NCBI GenBank assembly: GCA_965644315.1 | Contig: CBFFRQ010000089.1 | Span: 372,001-436,000 of the forward strand | Reading direction: 5' to 3' | DNA length: 64,000 bases | DNA from: Caecitellus pseudoparvulus | Taxonomy: Eukaryota > Bigyra: Bicosoecida | Made by a program: the position numbers and the translations under genes | Part shown: piece by piece, positions 39,938 to 50,803 of the stretch | Layout of the letters: each line of letters opens with the position of its first letter | Numbering within the stretch: position 1 is the first letter of the stretch | Notes under the pieces: model-generated | Databases searched by the model: none | The model's input: the letters and a program-made list of their open reading frames with translations, nothing else | What the model was told of the DNA's origin: nothing

Positions 39938-42900
39938 TCAGGCGGCGGGTTGGTCGCCGCCCTTCCACGCGCTGGCGTCATGCACCAGCCGAGGCGCCAG
40001 GGGCAGCCCAATCATGTCCCGGGCGTTGATGAGGGCTCGGCGGTACGTGTTCATGCTGTGCGCGACGAAGCTGGTCTTGGAGGCGGCTTGCAGGCGTTTC
40101 TCGATGAAGCTGGGGCTGACGATGGCGTTCCCGAACACGTCCACCAGCACGGGGACACCCACGTGCTTGTACAGCATGATGAACTTGGGAATGTCGGTGA
40201 TGACGTCTCCGTCGGCCTCCACCCGGAATGTGCCGTCGTTGCTGGCGTCGTAGAGACGTGCGAACGTCGCGTTGCCCACGCGTGGGCTGCCAAACGTGTA
40301 CACTGTCACGCCGCTGTCCCCGACGGATCGCTCAGGAGCAGAGGGCAGAATGCCCACTGCGGGGTCTGCCTGCGGCCCTGTGATGTCCAGGAAGTCCCCT
40401 TCAAACTGCACGAGGGCCTCGTCGTCAATGTCCCCCGCATCCAGCAGGTCGCCGCAGCACCGGCACTCGCAGCAGGAACACGGCAGGCCGCAGCACTCGC
40501 CGCAGTCACACAGCCCACCACTGTATGGAGTCAAGCCGTCGCCTTCCCCGCTGAGGTGTGGGAGGCGTGTCTGCCGTGCCCTGCGCCGGGATGACCCCCC
40601 TCCTTCCGCTGCGCCACCGCCCCCAGCACTGGCTGTGGACCGGCCACTGGGCAGCTGCCGCACCTCCCCAGTCAGGGGATCCTCATACGTGCCAGGCGGG
40701 CGCAGGGCTTGCGTGGAGCGCGCCCCTCGTGCCATGTGGGCCCACGCCCTGCGGTGTGTCCGCACGAACTCCCGCATGTCGTACGCCGCCATCTGCGCCA
40801 GGGCGCCGCCCAAGCTGTGCCCTGTAAAGAACAACGACGCATGCGGGCCAGCCTCGGCGAGTGCCGACAGCACCTCGCCCCGCAGTTGAGTGCGCACAGA
40901 GGAGTAGGCACGCCAGAAGCCCTGGTGCACGAGGGGCAGCGCCTGCCGCACGCCCGGCACACACGCGCAGCACCGGCAATTCCGCGCACAGCACCGGCTG
41001 AGGCAGGTCAAGCTGCAGGTGTCAGAGGGAGCGTCAGGGGGTGGCGGTGCCGCCTGGGCACTGTCGCTGACCAGTGAGTCCCCAGTGCTGCCTTCCCCGA
41101 ACACCACCTCGGAACGCATGAAGGCCAGGTCGGTCTGGACGTTTTTCTTGGAGGCCGTGCCGCGGAACGCGACGACGACGCGGGGGCCCCGAACCAGCAC
41201 CATGGCCGCCGTGTCGCTGCCCGCATTGTACACGAAACGGTGCAGTGTGAAGCCGTGGGGGGGTGCCAGCAGAGACCCTGCCCCTGAGTCTGTGACTGCG
41301 CCAGTTTCGGGTGCAGGCGTGACGCTCGCGCCGCCCGCTGCCAGGATGGCCGTCGCCTCGGGGGGGTCGAAGTACACAGCCCACGCGAAGTCAAAGAGCC
41401 AGCAGGCGGTGGTGAGGCTGAAGCGGTGTTCGTCCTGCACTGTGGAGGAGGAGCCCAGAACACTGCCAATGGACGCCGTGAACCACGCCATGCCGTTCAG
41501 GAGCGCAGAGGCGCCGCCCCCATCCCCCACGCCCTGCAACACACTGCCAGAGGCGCCAGGTGCCTCCCCATCTCCGTCCATGCCGGAACCAGCGCCTGCT
41601 GGGGGGGGCAGGTACACCGCAGCCACGGCCAGCGCATACGCCGTCACGACGAGGTACTCCGCTGGGGGGCTCTGGCCTGAGGAGACGGCTGCGATGGCGG
41701 ACGCCAGGAGCTGGGCGGGGGTGGTGGCGAGGGATGCGTCTGGGGAGCTGTCCACGTGGTGTGCCAGGCGGGCTGACTGGACGGTGCGGTGGAGGAAGGT
41801 GACGAGCGGCACGACGTTCAGGCCCAGGACGAACACGACGACGATCCACTGCTGCCACATGAAGAAGCGGAAGGTCAGCTGCTGCATGCGGGAGGGGCCG
41901 TAGGGCAGGCGGCGTAATACGCGGGAGGTGCGCAGCGTGACCAGCAGGAACCACACGAACCACGACCCCAGCAACACACCGTACAGCGCCCCCGTCCCCA
42001 GCAGCGCCGCCCGAATACTCTCCAAGGTGTCTGCATCCAGGATCACTGGGCGAGGGGGGTCGCACACCCCCTGCCCCCCCGGCAAGCACGCCCACTGCCC
42101 AGGCGCCAGCAGCATCACCTGTGCGCCAGCCACCGCCGTGAGCAGCGCGGCAAAGGCCGCCTTCCAAGCGTAAAAAGCACAGGGCAGGGAGCCTGCCAGC
42201 TTGATGTACCGCAGGCCATCCATGAACAGCAGCCAGAGTAGGAACAGGGCCGCCCAGGACACTGCCGAGACGATGTTGGCGGCGAGGTACCACCCTGGCG
42301 GCACCCACTGCCGGGGCAGCAGCTCCAGGGCGATGAACAAGGGGTTCTGCCACACCACCACGGTAATGAGGAGGTACCCCACCCACCGCCGGAAGGGTAC
42401 CCACAGGCGGAAGCTGCAGCAGCAGCGCCACAGCGCTGAGCGGGCGGCTTGCCCTGGAATCCTCCGTAGCTCCCACACCGCCACACGCCACCACCAGTAC
42501 GTGGAGAAGGCCAGGGTCAGCAGCATCATGCTGGCCCGCACGACGAGGTCGGTCACTCGCTCCGTGGCTGTGAAGTACCTCAGGCGCGCTGTCGTGGCCT
42601 TGCTCAGACTCGTCACATTCACGCCGGTGAAGGTGAGAGACAAGTTGTAGGCAGTGTACCCGCCCGCTGCAGCCGCTGAGAGCTGCCCCTTGGACAGCAG
42701 GCTCGTGGCTCCACAGGCAGGCTCGTTCCCGGGCGGGCAGCCAGGCGTGGGGGGCTCTGCGGCCTGCAGCAGCGCATCAGCGGCTGCCTGCCACTCGGCA
42801 GCCTTTTCATCGTCCTGCCAGGTTTCCCGCACAGCAGAGACGTTTGAAGGCGTGGAGGGCATGCAGGGACATGGAATGTGCACTGTTTGATTGGTTCCCG

Positions 42901-43402
42901 CGGCCAGCTGGCTCCATTGGATGCGCCCAGCGGCGGAATCTGCGGCCGCCGCGAGGCTGCCCCCGAAGAAACGATACTGAAACGCCAGCACGAGGACGGT
43001 GTTGCCCAGGTCAGGGCGCGGCTCCTGCAGCAGCAAGTCCAACTCAAAGGAGCCGTCCAACAAGTCAAGGCCATTGACAGCACTCTGCCAGAGGGAGGCA
43101 TTGCGTGCTCCTGGCACGGGCAGCACACAGGACGTCTGGCCCTGTGCGAGGGCAGGCAGAGCGGCCGCGCTGGCGCAGGGGCGTGCCACGAACTCCACCG
43201 ACCGGTGCAGGAAGGTCTGCGCGCTGAGCACGGCCAGTGCCACGCCCAGAAGCAGTGCACAGTACGTGAAGCCCAGCACCAGTTTCGCGTACAGGGGCGA
43301 CAGAGCCTCCAGCAGGATGCGAGGCTGTACCTTGCGGGCTTTGTGGGCGGGGCTGCCGAGGAGGGCTGCAGAGCCCCCCTCGCTACCCCTGCGCCCCAGC
43401 AT
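39938..43402 (-). CDS. Polytopic membrane protein fused to a class-3 lipase domain
   Basis: 1,154 residues in one exon. N-terminal half: a membrane helix (about 40-60), a lumenal or extracellular domain with glycosylation sequons, then about seven helices including WVGYLLITVVVWQNPLFIAL and a loop with QQLTFRFFMWQQW that recalls Wntless/TMEM181-type proteins. C-terminal half: alpha/beta-hydrolase of the lipase class 3 family, with VVVAFRGTASKKN (oxyanion-side motif), the nucleophile elbow TGHSLGGAL with S863, VYTFGSPRVGN, and candidate acid D in DGDVITDIPK and base H in VAHSMNTY. A cysteine cluster (CDCGECCGLPCSCCECRCCG) sits in an insertion between nucleophile and acid. DAG/acylglycerol lipases also combine helices with this fold, but usually with four. 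Substrate is unknown; membrane acylglycerols are inferred. Confidence 0.85.
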   Translation of the reverse strand: MLGRRGSEGGSAALLGSPAHKARKVQPRILLEALSPLYAKLVLGFTYCALLLGVALAVLSAQTFLHRSVEFVARPCASAAALPALAQGQTSCVLPVPGARNASLWQSAVNGLDLLDGSFELDLLLQEPRPDLGNTVLVLAFQYRFFGGSLAAAADSAAGRIQWSQLAAGTNQTVHIPCPCMPSTPSNVSAVRETWQDDEKAAEWQAAADALLQAAEPPTPGCPPGNEPACGATSLLSKGQLSAAAAGGYTAYNLSLTFTGVNVTSLSKATTARLRYFTATERVTDLVVRASMMLLTLAFSTYWWWRVAVWELRRIPGQAARSALWRCCCSFRLWVPFRRWVGYLLITVVVWQNPLFIALELLPRQWVPPGWYLAANIVSAVSWAALFLLWLLFMDGLRYIKLAGSLPCAFYAWKAAFAALLTAVAGAQVMLLAPGQWACLPGGQGVCDPPRPVILDADTLESIRAALLGTGALYGVLLGSWFVWFLLVTLRTSRVLRRLPYGPSRMQQLTFRFFMWQQWIVVVFVLGLNVVPLVTFLHRTVQSARLAHHVDSSPDASLATTPAQLLASAIAAVSSGQSPPAEYLVVTAYALAVAAVYLPPPAGAGSGMDGDGEAPGASGSVLQGVGDGGGASALLNGMAWFTASIGSVLGSSSTVQDEHRFSLTTACWLFDFAWAVYFDPPEATAILAAGGASVTPAPETGAVTDSGAGSLLAPPHGFTLHRFVYNAGSDTAAMVLVRGPRVVVAFRGTASKKNVQTDLAFMRSEVVFGEGSTGDSLVSDSAQAAPPPPDAPSDTCSLTCLSRCCARNCRCCACVPGVRQALPLVHQGFWRAYSSVRTQLRGEVLSALAEAGPHASLFFTGHSLGGALAQMAAYDMREFVRTHRRAWAHMARGARSTQALRPPGTYEDPLTGEVRQLPSGRSTASAGGGGAAEGGGSSRRRARQTRLPHLSGEGDGLTPYSGGLCDCGECCGLPCSCCECRCCGDLLDAGDIDDEALVQFEGDFLDITGPQADPAVGILPSAPERSVGDSGVTVYTFGSPRVGNATFARLYDASNDGTFRVEADGDVITDIPKFIMLYKHVGVPVLVDVFGNAIVSPSFIEKRLQAASKTSFVAHSMNTYRRALINARDMIGLPLAPRLVHDASAWKGGDQPAA

Positions 43403-43485
43403 GCCGCGTAGCCGGCAGGGAGCGAGAAAACAGGCGTGCCTTATCAGATGGTCTTGGCGTTGGCATGCATTTTGCGTTGAGACGG

Positions 43486-44918
43486 TCAGTGCTTCTTCTC
43501 AAACAGGTAGTGGATGACGCCCCACTCAGTGCCGTCCTTGTAGTCAAACATCTCAGCACAGGCCTGTGGGGGAGGGGGGCGCGTGGGGTGGGTGTGGGCG
43601 GCGGCGGGTGGCGTGCGCTGTGAAACGCACGAGGTAGAACAGGCGCCAGTTGACGAGGCGCTTGGTGACTTCCGCTTCACTGGCGGGTGCGGAGCCGTAA
43701 GCAGAGGCGAGGATGAGCTTGGCGGCGGCGGTGTTGGAGTCCATCTTGGCCAGCCACTCGTTGCAGGTGCGGCCGTAGTGGCGGCCGTTCATCCACCACC
43801 TGTCCACCACCGTCATGTCCTTCTGGAAGTGCAGGAAGAGGTCCTCGCTGGGCATTTGGCCGTTGGTGAAGAAGTTCTCCGCCATCCACCCCTCGTCGTA
43901 CGTCCAGGGGGTGGTCTTGTGCGCGAAGGTGTGGGTGAAGAACTTGCCGCCGGGCTTGAGCCAGTTCCGCACGCGCGCGAAGATGGCCTCGTAATTCCGC
44001 ACGTGCTCCAGCATCTCAATGGACACGACGCGGTCGAACTTGCCGTGCTCCGCGTCAAACACGTTGGCGTCGGCGGTGATGGCGGTGAGGCGGCCAGCAG
44101 CCCCCATGGCCTCGGCCTGCTGGCGGATGTGGGCACCCTGGCTCTTGGAGTTGGAGACGCAGGTGACTTTGACATTGGGGTAGGTGGCCAGCGCCCACAG
44201 GGTGAAGGAGCCCCAGCCACAGCCCAGGTCCAGGATGGTCTGCCCGTCCTTCAGCTGTGCGCGGGCAGCCACCAAGTCGAAGGCGGCGTCCTCGCTGTCG
44301 TTCAGAGTGTTCACGCCTTCGGGCCAGTAGCCACAGGAGTACTTGCGACGGTGGCCCAGGCACAGCTCGTAGAACTGGGGGGGGATCTCATAGTGCTGCT
44401 CGTTGGCTTCCTCAGTTGCCAGCGCAACAGTGGACTCCCGCAGCTCTGCACGTGCACGTGGCGGCGCGGGGTGGGCAGGGAGCGGGCGTCGAGGCACAGG
44501 CTTCGGCCTGCGGGAATTGCCACCGCTGCAGGCCGCAGGTGCCGGCGCATTGTTCCGGGCTGCCGACGCGCACGCCGCACTCACTGCGCACGTAGTCCAT
44601 CAAATACTCCACATGTTCCTCCATCGTCGGCTTGACGTACTCGTCAAGGGAGCCCCTGTCACGCAGGCGTCGAGGTGCGGCGTGTGCAGCGGGTGCAGGC
44701 GGGTGGCCGCCCCGCACCACGCCAACTCACTGTAGCTGCAGGCGGATGGCCAGGCGGGTGAGGAAATCGGGGAACATGTTGGCCTCCACCAGGGGCATGA
44801 CCATGGGCTGGATGACAGACACCAGCAGGTTGGCAAAGGCGGTGCGGACCCAGCCCGGCACCAGCGCCAAGCTGCCTTCCACCAGCCATGACAGCGCCGC
44901 GCTGATCAATGCAAGCAT
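43486..44918 (-). CDS. CFA-synthase/coclaurine N-methyltransferase-like SAM methyltransferase, four exons
   Basis: 383 residues. Exons are 44731-44918, 44585-44655, 43631-44445 and 43486-43563; introns open GTGAGT, GTGAGT and GTGCGT and close with CAG, phases 2, 1 and 0. Each splice restores family sequence: MFPDFLTRLAIRLQL-Q-GSLD, DYVR-K-LRESTVALATEEAN, and LFYL-ACAEMFDYKDGTEW. The fold is a class I methyltransferase of the mycolic-acid/cyclopropane synthase superfamily, with SAM loop LDLGCGWGS (about 158-166), ANEQHYEIPPQFYELCLG upstream and the late YLFEKK end. Eukaryotic relatives include coclaurine-N-methyltransferase-like proteins of plants and algae. The substrate, a lipid or a small amine, cannot be decided from sequence. 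A hydrophobic first 50 residues may associate with membranes. Confidence 0.9.
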
Positions 44919-45319
44919 GGTGATAGGGGTGTGTGTGGCCTAGAGAGCACAAACACACGCTCACATGTACTGTGGCGCGTGGCGGTGCGCAGGGGTTGTG
45001 TTGTAGGAGCGGCGAGTGGGATGTGCGTGGTGGCTTTGGCTGCCCCTTGGCGTGTGTGTCACTGCTGACCAAAGTGACGTCACGGTGGCCCCCTCACGCG
45101 AATTGTGAGGGGGGGTGCGGTCGCCCAACGCCGCAGCCCTCGCGAGCAAATTATGCCACTCGTTGCCACCAGCCGTCCGCAGCAGCGCCCTCCAGCCGCT
45201 GCCAACCGTTCGTGAGCTCGCGTGGCCGTGAGCCGCCAAGCCTGCCGCTGCTCGAGCGCTGTGGCCGCACATCCGCTCTGCGGCTGTGACGTGGTCTTGC
45301 ACTTCCGCCCCTCCTCGTC
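44919..45319. other. Divergent intergenic region
   Basis: About 400 bp between the methyltransferase start (-) and the first exon of the Patched-like gene (+). No supported gene; presumed bidirectional promoter. Confidence 0.4.
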
Positions 45320-48300
45320 ATGGATTGCATGCGTTGCCCGGTGCGCACCGTGTCACGGGAACTCCGAGGGTATGGTTCCTGGGTAGCACACGGAAATCGA
45401 CCCATTTGGTGCGTGCTCCTGCTTTCTCTTTGCCTCGTTTCCGCCGCGCAAGCGCTACACGGCGGAAATGCGATTTCCGCCGGGCGGAAGTGTCTCCAGC
45501 GCTGGTTTGCGTTGCTTTGTGCGATCCAGTGTCTCTTATGGTATTTCAATGCGATATCTTTTGTTTATTGATAGTATAATCTTGGATTTATACCTTGCAA
45601 CGGATGTTTCAGTCCCATTCGGACGCACGGCAGGCTTGCTCACTCGCGCCGTATTTCCGCCCAATTCCGCAGGACCGCCGCCGTAACGTTCGTCGTCCTC
45701 ATCGCGCTGTCTGTGGGCATGGTGGTGCCCATCACGCCCCCAGAGAACGACACTGAGTACCTCTTCACGCCCCGTGTTGGGGAGGCCAAGGTGTGTGCGC
45801 CTGCAGGCTGGCCGGAGATTCCGAGAAGGTTTCGCTCAATTTCCGCACTTCACCGCCACGTCGCCACCACAGGATGACCGGCGGGAAATGCGGCAGCTCT
45901 TCCCCGCGAACATCTCGCGCTTCCACAACTTCATCGTGCACAAGGCCAACGGTGGATCCCTGTGGAACACTGGCGACCTGCGCCGCGTGCTGTCGGTGCG
46001 TGCACGGCGCAGCATTTCACCTCGTCGGCGCTCGCCCACCTCAGACGCCCCACCCCCACTCGCTCCAGGTCCAAGCCGCCATCGTGAACAGCAGCTCCAC
46101 GACTTCCCGCCCACTGCTGGGCCTGGAGGTGTTCTCAGCGCTGGACTGCCTGCCCCCGCTCACCGGCAACGACTCCTCCGTCCCCTCCATCACCTCCCCC
46201 CTCTGCTTCACGCCTGACTCGGAAGGGCGCTTCGTCGCAGCCACCGTCGCCGTGGTGGGCAGCCGCCCCAACCCCTCCGGCTCACCTGGCCAGACGGACA
46301 CCCTGGTCACTGCAGCTGACGCGGTGAAGGTGGAGTTCTCCACCCTGGCCACTACGAGTGAGCAAGAGGAGCGCAGCGTGGAGTGGGAGGCAGACATGGA
46401 GGACCTCCTGGGGGACCAGGCCCGCCGCCTGGCCTCACACGGCCTGGTCATGCGCCACAACCTGCAGTCGTCCCTGGACCGGGACCTGGAGGCCAGTCAG
46501 GGCAACGACATCATCCTGGTCGTCATCACCTTTGTCCTGCTCACCAACTTCGCCATCGGCATGAACACGTCGCGGGACGGCGTCATCTCACGCACGACGC
46601 TGGCCTTCGCAGGCGTCGCAGCAGCCGGGCTGGCCATCCCCCCCACCTTCGGCCTCATGAACTACCTGGGCGTGCCTAACATCGCCCTCGTGGGCTTCGC
46701 GCCCTTCCTCGTCCTGGCCATCGGAGTGGACGACGTCTTCGTCCTCATCTCCGCGTACAACAAGACCAACCCCAAGAGCAGCGTCGCCGATCGTATGGCC
46801 GACACGCTGGCCGAGGCAGGCGTCGGCATCACCATCACCTCACTCACAGACGCCCTGGCCTTCGGCATCGGCGGTACGTCGCTCTTCCCCTCGGTGCAGA
46901 TCTTCTGCGCATACTCCGGCACCGCACTCCTCGTGGTGTACCTGCTCATCCTCACGCTGTTCGTCCCCGTCATGGTGTGGGACGCTCGTCGCGAGGCCGC
47001 AGGCATCTCCAACCACACCTGCCGCAAGGTGCAGCGTGATGAGAAAGACCAAACCAGCCCCTCAGACAGCACGGCCAGCAGCGCCACTGCGTCTCCCGCC
47101 ACCACTGCCCCTGCCAAGGCCCCTGAGGATGTCGAGGACGGCTTCTCCGACGACAACCCCATGCGCAGTGGCGGGTCCACGCCCGCCCCCAGCAAGGCGC
47201 AGCCAGTGCTGGCAGACCTGTGGGAGCCCCTCTCCGACCTCCTCGTGCCGGCACATGACTACGTGGGCAAGTGGATGGACCGAGCTGCCGCCGCGACGCT
47301 GGGCCCTGCCATCACCTCGCCTCCTGCAGTGATCGCGGTGCTCGTATTGTACGCTGGCCTCATCGCGCTGGGCGTGGTGGGCATCATGAACCTGCCACAA
47401 GGTCTCAAGTTGAAGCAGCTGTCCCCAGACACCTCCCAGCTGGTGCAGTACTGGGACAATGACGCCGCGTACTTCTCCTCCCGGGTGGGCATGCCCATCG
47501 ACATCGTGTACACGGCCGACTTGCAGTACACGGCCCCCGCCACACGGGCCCTCCTCGTCACAGCGGCGGAAGGGCTGGCTGACTTGCCCCTCATCGAAAG
47601 CCGCGACGTGACGTGGGTGGAGGCGTACGAGGCGTTCCTGGGGCCCTCAGCGTCCAGCCAGCCGCAGACTCTGCAGCAACTGCACGGCAACCTGACAACC
47701 TTCCTCACCACGCCCGCTGGCGGCCCCTACCGCACAGACTTTGCCCTGGACAACGCCGCGACGGGGGAGCGTTTTGCAGCAGACGACGTCGCGGGGCCTG
47801 TCGCGGCAGTGGCCTCTGGCGCAGGCATCCGCATCGCTGCCTCGCGCGTCACCATCCGCACGGTGCCCTTTGGCGACGACACGGTGAAGCAGGCAGACAT
47901 CCTCATCACCGTGCGGCGCAAGGTGGCTGACCAGCGCGTGGACCTGGGCCTGGGGTCTTCCTTCGCCTACTCCCCGGCATTTATTTTCTTTGAACAGTTC
48001 GAGAGCATCGTCAGCAGCACTGTGTCCACGCTGGCAACTGCAGTTGCCGCCATGCTGGCCATCGCCGTCGTGCTGCTGCCCGATGCCATGAGCGTGCTGC
48101 TGGTGACGCTGAACGTCCTCACCATCGACCTGGGACTGTTCGCGTCCATGTGGATGTTCGACATCCCCCTCTCCACCATTTCCATGATCAACCTCGTCCT
48201 TGCCATCGGCCTGGCGGTGGATGCCAGCGCCCACGTCGCACACGCTCAGCTGCACGCCAAGGGTTTCGCGCTGGTGGAGAAACGCACCTCTGCACGCCCC

Positions 48301-48711
48301 ATCGCCCTGCCTGCCGGCGTGGACATTGCCAAGGGCGTGGAGGGGTGGTTTGCAGGGGATTCCCGGCGTTTCCGTGCCGTGGAGGCGCTGACGGAGATGG
48401 GGCGGCCCGTGTTCAACGGCGTCGGCAGCACGCTGGTCGCGCTGGTGCCGGTGGCCTTCTCCTCCTCCTACATCTTCCGCACCTTTGCCTCCATGAACGC
48501 CATCACCCTCATCCTGTCCCTCTTGCACGCCCAGTTCATCCTGCCGGTCATGCTGTACTTGGTGGGCCCACCCCGCATCGCCCACGACGCCACCGTTGCC
48601 GACGCCTCCTGCTGCGGGGCTGCCTCTGCAGAGGAGCCTGCGCCCACGACACCGCCGCCCACCTCGGGCCAGCGCCAGGCGAAGAAGCCTGCCTCGCCCA
48701 CCTCCTCCTAG
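45320..48711 (+). CDS. Patched/NPC1-like RND-family membrane protein with sterol-sensing domain, four exons
   Basis: About 990 residues. Proposed exons: 45320-45408, 45673-45790, 45873-45995 and 46069-48711; introns open GTGCGTG, GTGTGTG and GTGCGTG and close with CAG, phases 2, 0, 0. Exon 1 joined to exon 2 gives GYGSWVAHGNRPIW then TAAVTFVVLIALSVGMVVP, a normal RND first helix; this first junction is the least certain. Next come LFTPRVGEAKDDRREMRQLF and the first loop. The sterol-sensing domain is clear: DIILVVITFVLLTNFAIGMN, FLVLAIGVDDVFVLISAYNK, ADTLAEAGVGITITSLTDAL. The second six-helix half contains AIGLAVDASAHVAHAQLHAK and ALVPVAFSSSYIFRTFASMN. Twelve helices are expected. The family exports or senses sterols and lipids by proton coupling; the exact cargo is unknown. 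A charged loop of about 90 residues divides the halves. Confidence 0.88.
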
Positions 48712-49010
48712 ACCCTCGCCACACCCTGTGTGCGTCGGCGTGTCATGCCTGGCCATCCCAGGCAAATGCATGTTGCAAGCCAAGGCGAGCGGCAGTGCTG
48801 GGGAGCATGGCGCAGACTCCATGACAGTGCCATCAACCGCTCACGGCTCTGCGCCTGTGGGCTGCCTTGCGCCGCCCTTTCCCGCTGTGAGGGAGTGAAG
48901 CGGCCTTCCATACGCCACCTTCCACAGCAGCCGTGCATTCCTTCCACACGCAGCAAAACAAAAACACACAAATCGCACCCAACCACGGCACCCTGCAAAG
49001 ATAACACAGG
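48712..49010. other. Intergenic region
   Basis: 299 bp between the Patched-like stop and the next gene on the same strand. No gene seen; AT content rises near 48950-49000 (AAAACAAAAACAC), presumably promoter or leader of the next gene. Confidence 0.35.
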
Positions 49011-50753
49011 ATGCTGTCACACCAAGCTTCCCCGTTTCTTTTCAGTGGCGCAGCGGCAGGCGGCAGCCACTTGTCTCCGGCCTTCGACAAGGCAGCGTTT
49101 CATGCTCCACACGCCACCTTGGAAAACCCACCCCCAGCCTTCCCCTTCCAGCCCCACATGGCCCATGCCTCGTCGGCGACGAGGCTGGGCGGATACAAGC
49201 GCCGGGCTGACGAGCTGCAGATGGGCGATGTGCACGTGAGCGGCACGGAGAGCCGGCCGAAAAACATGCGCGTTTCATCGTGGTGCGGAGACAGCTCCCC
49301 TGTGCCCTCCCCCTTCGAGGGCTTCGGGTCCTCCATGCACAGTGCAGTGCCAAGCGAAAGCACAGGCTCCTCCACTCGTCTTGGTGGCTTCAAGCGCCAG
49401 CGTGATGCCTCTGACAGCCCTCACCTGTTCCTTGGCTCTCCTTCTGGAAGCCCCGATGCCGCTGCAGCAGCTGCCGAGGGCGGCCCAGGGCAAGCCACGC
49501 CACAGGGGGGGCACGGCATGGCGCCACTGCACTTGGCCAAGCGCCGGGCCAGCTTGCTGCCTCCACCCCCGCCTTCTGCCGAAGCAGGCGCCATCGTGCC
49601 TTCCCGCCGCGGCCTCACCGCCGACCGCCGCACCTCCTCCCACGGCGGGCGGGTGGTGCTGTGGCTGGACACACACGGGCGTGTGTCTGCCGTGGTGCCT
49701 GCGGCGGGGCACACGTCAGGCACCTTCAAAGGCAAGCTGCACCCCATCCTCCGCATCCCCGCCCTGGACCTCTCCTCCACCCTGGCCCTGGACCTGCCCA
49801 CCCTCCTGGAGCGCCAGCAGCTGGTGCCCCGCCACACCGCCTCCACCTTCCTCAGACGAGCCGCGCAGTGGCTGGCTGACCGCTTCGTGTGGAACGTGCC
49901 GGAGATGTACGACCCCGTACAGCCGGAGGACTGGCGGGGCGGCGGCGGCCTGGGCCTGGGCGCTGGGCCCCGCATTGAGATTCTGGAGGAGGACCCCCGC
50001 CCCCAGCAGCGAGGCGTGGGGGGCCTCTTCACAGAGGGCGAGGGGGAGGAGGGCAGCGCCGGGTCTGAGGAGGGCGACGCCTTCCTGCCCGACGTCGAGC
50101 TGCGCCCCGCCACGCCGCAATCCCCCGTGTTCCTGGCGTCACACCAAGCACCCGCGCCAGCTGCCGACTGCGTGGCGCAGTTCACAGGCCTGCAGTTCAC
50201 CCAGCCACGCCGGGCAGCAGCCCCTGTGCCCGTGGCTGTCGCGCCGCGGTCGGGCACGCCGTACCCCGGCGACGACGATGACGTGGTGCTGGGCGTGGAG
50301 GTGAACTCGGCCGACCTGCCCACACTCGCCAACCACCTGGCGCAGCAGTTCAACCTGGCGCGCACAGCAGCCCCCACAGCGCCGGCAACCCACACAGCGC
50401 ATTCCGTGGCGGGGCAGAGGGGTCTCTTCGCAGCGCGGGACAGGGGCACTGTCGCCCCAGGCCGGCTGGGGCCCGGCACGCCCCCCTCGGGGCACTTTGC
50501 TGCGGCGCATGCCCCCCCCCACACAGGGCCCGGCATCCCCGCTTCGTTCACCAACACAGGCGGCGTGCAGTCAGGCGCGGTGCTGCTGCCCACCCCGACC
50601 GCACACCCCTCTGGCGTTGCCTCTGCGCCTCTAGCAGCACAGCCGCTGCAGGCAGGCGCGTTTAATGTGAGCGGTGTGTCCCAGCTGCCAGGCGCCACGG
50701 CCGCTGCCCCCACTCCGGGCCTGGTCGTGGACGACGATGAGGATGACCTGTAG
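49011..50753 (+). CDS. Unrecognised, largely disordered protein
   Basis: 580 residues in one apparent exon. The N-terminal 190 residues are low complexity with two copies of a short motif, TRLGGYKRR (57-65) and TRLGGFKRQ (122-130). A compact hydrophobic region (about 200-310) may be a folded domain: RVVLWLDTHGRVSAVVPAAG, LHPILRIPALDLSSTLALDL, FVWNVPEMYDPVQPEDW. The rest is Pro/Ala/Gly-rich and ends in VVDDDEDDL. No signal peptide or membrane helix. No family was recognised. The start is uncertain, since the ATG at 49158 is also plausible. It converges on the J-protein gene with 50 bp between stops. Confidence 0.6.
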   Translation: MLSHQASPFLFSGAAAGGSHLSPAFDKAAFHAPHATLENPPPAFPFQPHMAHASSATRLGGYKRRADELQMGDVHVSGTESRPKNMRVSSWCGDSSPVPSPFEGFGSSMHSAVPSESTGSSTRLGGFKRQRDASDSPHLFLGSPSGSPDAAAAAAEGGPGQATPQGGHGMAPLHLAKRRASLLPPPPPSAEAGAIVPSRRGLTADRRTSSHGGRVVLWLDTHGRVSAVVPAAGHTSGTFKGKLHPILRIPALDLSSTLALDLPTLLERQQLVPRHTASTFLRRAAQWLADRFVWNVPEMYDPVQPEDWRGGGGLGLGAGPRIEILEEDPRPQQRGVGGLFTEGEGEEGSAGSEEGDAFLPDVELRPATPQSPVFLASHQAPAPAADCVAQFTGLQFTQPRRAAAPVPVAVAPRSGTPYPGDDDDVVLGVEVNSADLPTLANHLAQQFNLARTAAPTAPATHTAHSVAGQRGLFAARDRGTVAPGRLGPGTPPSGHFAAAHAPPHTGPGIPASFTNTGGVQSGAVLLPTPTAHPSGVASAPLAAQPLQAGAFNVSGVSQLPGATAAAPTPGLVVDDDEDDL

Positions 50754-50803
50754 ACTGCTTCTCAATGTATTCATGCTCAGATGCCGCTGGCCTGCCGAAC
50801 ACC

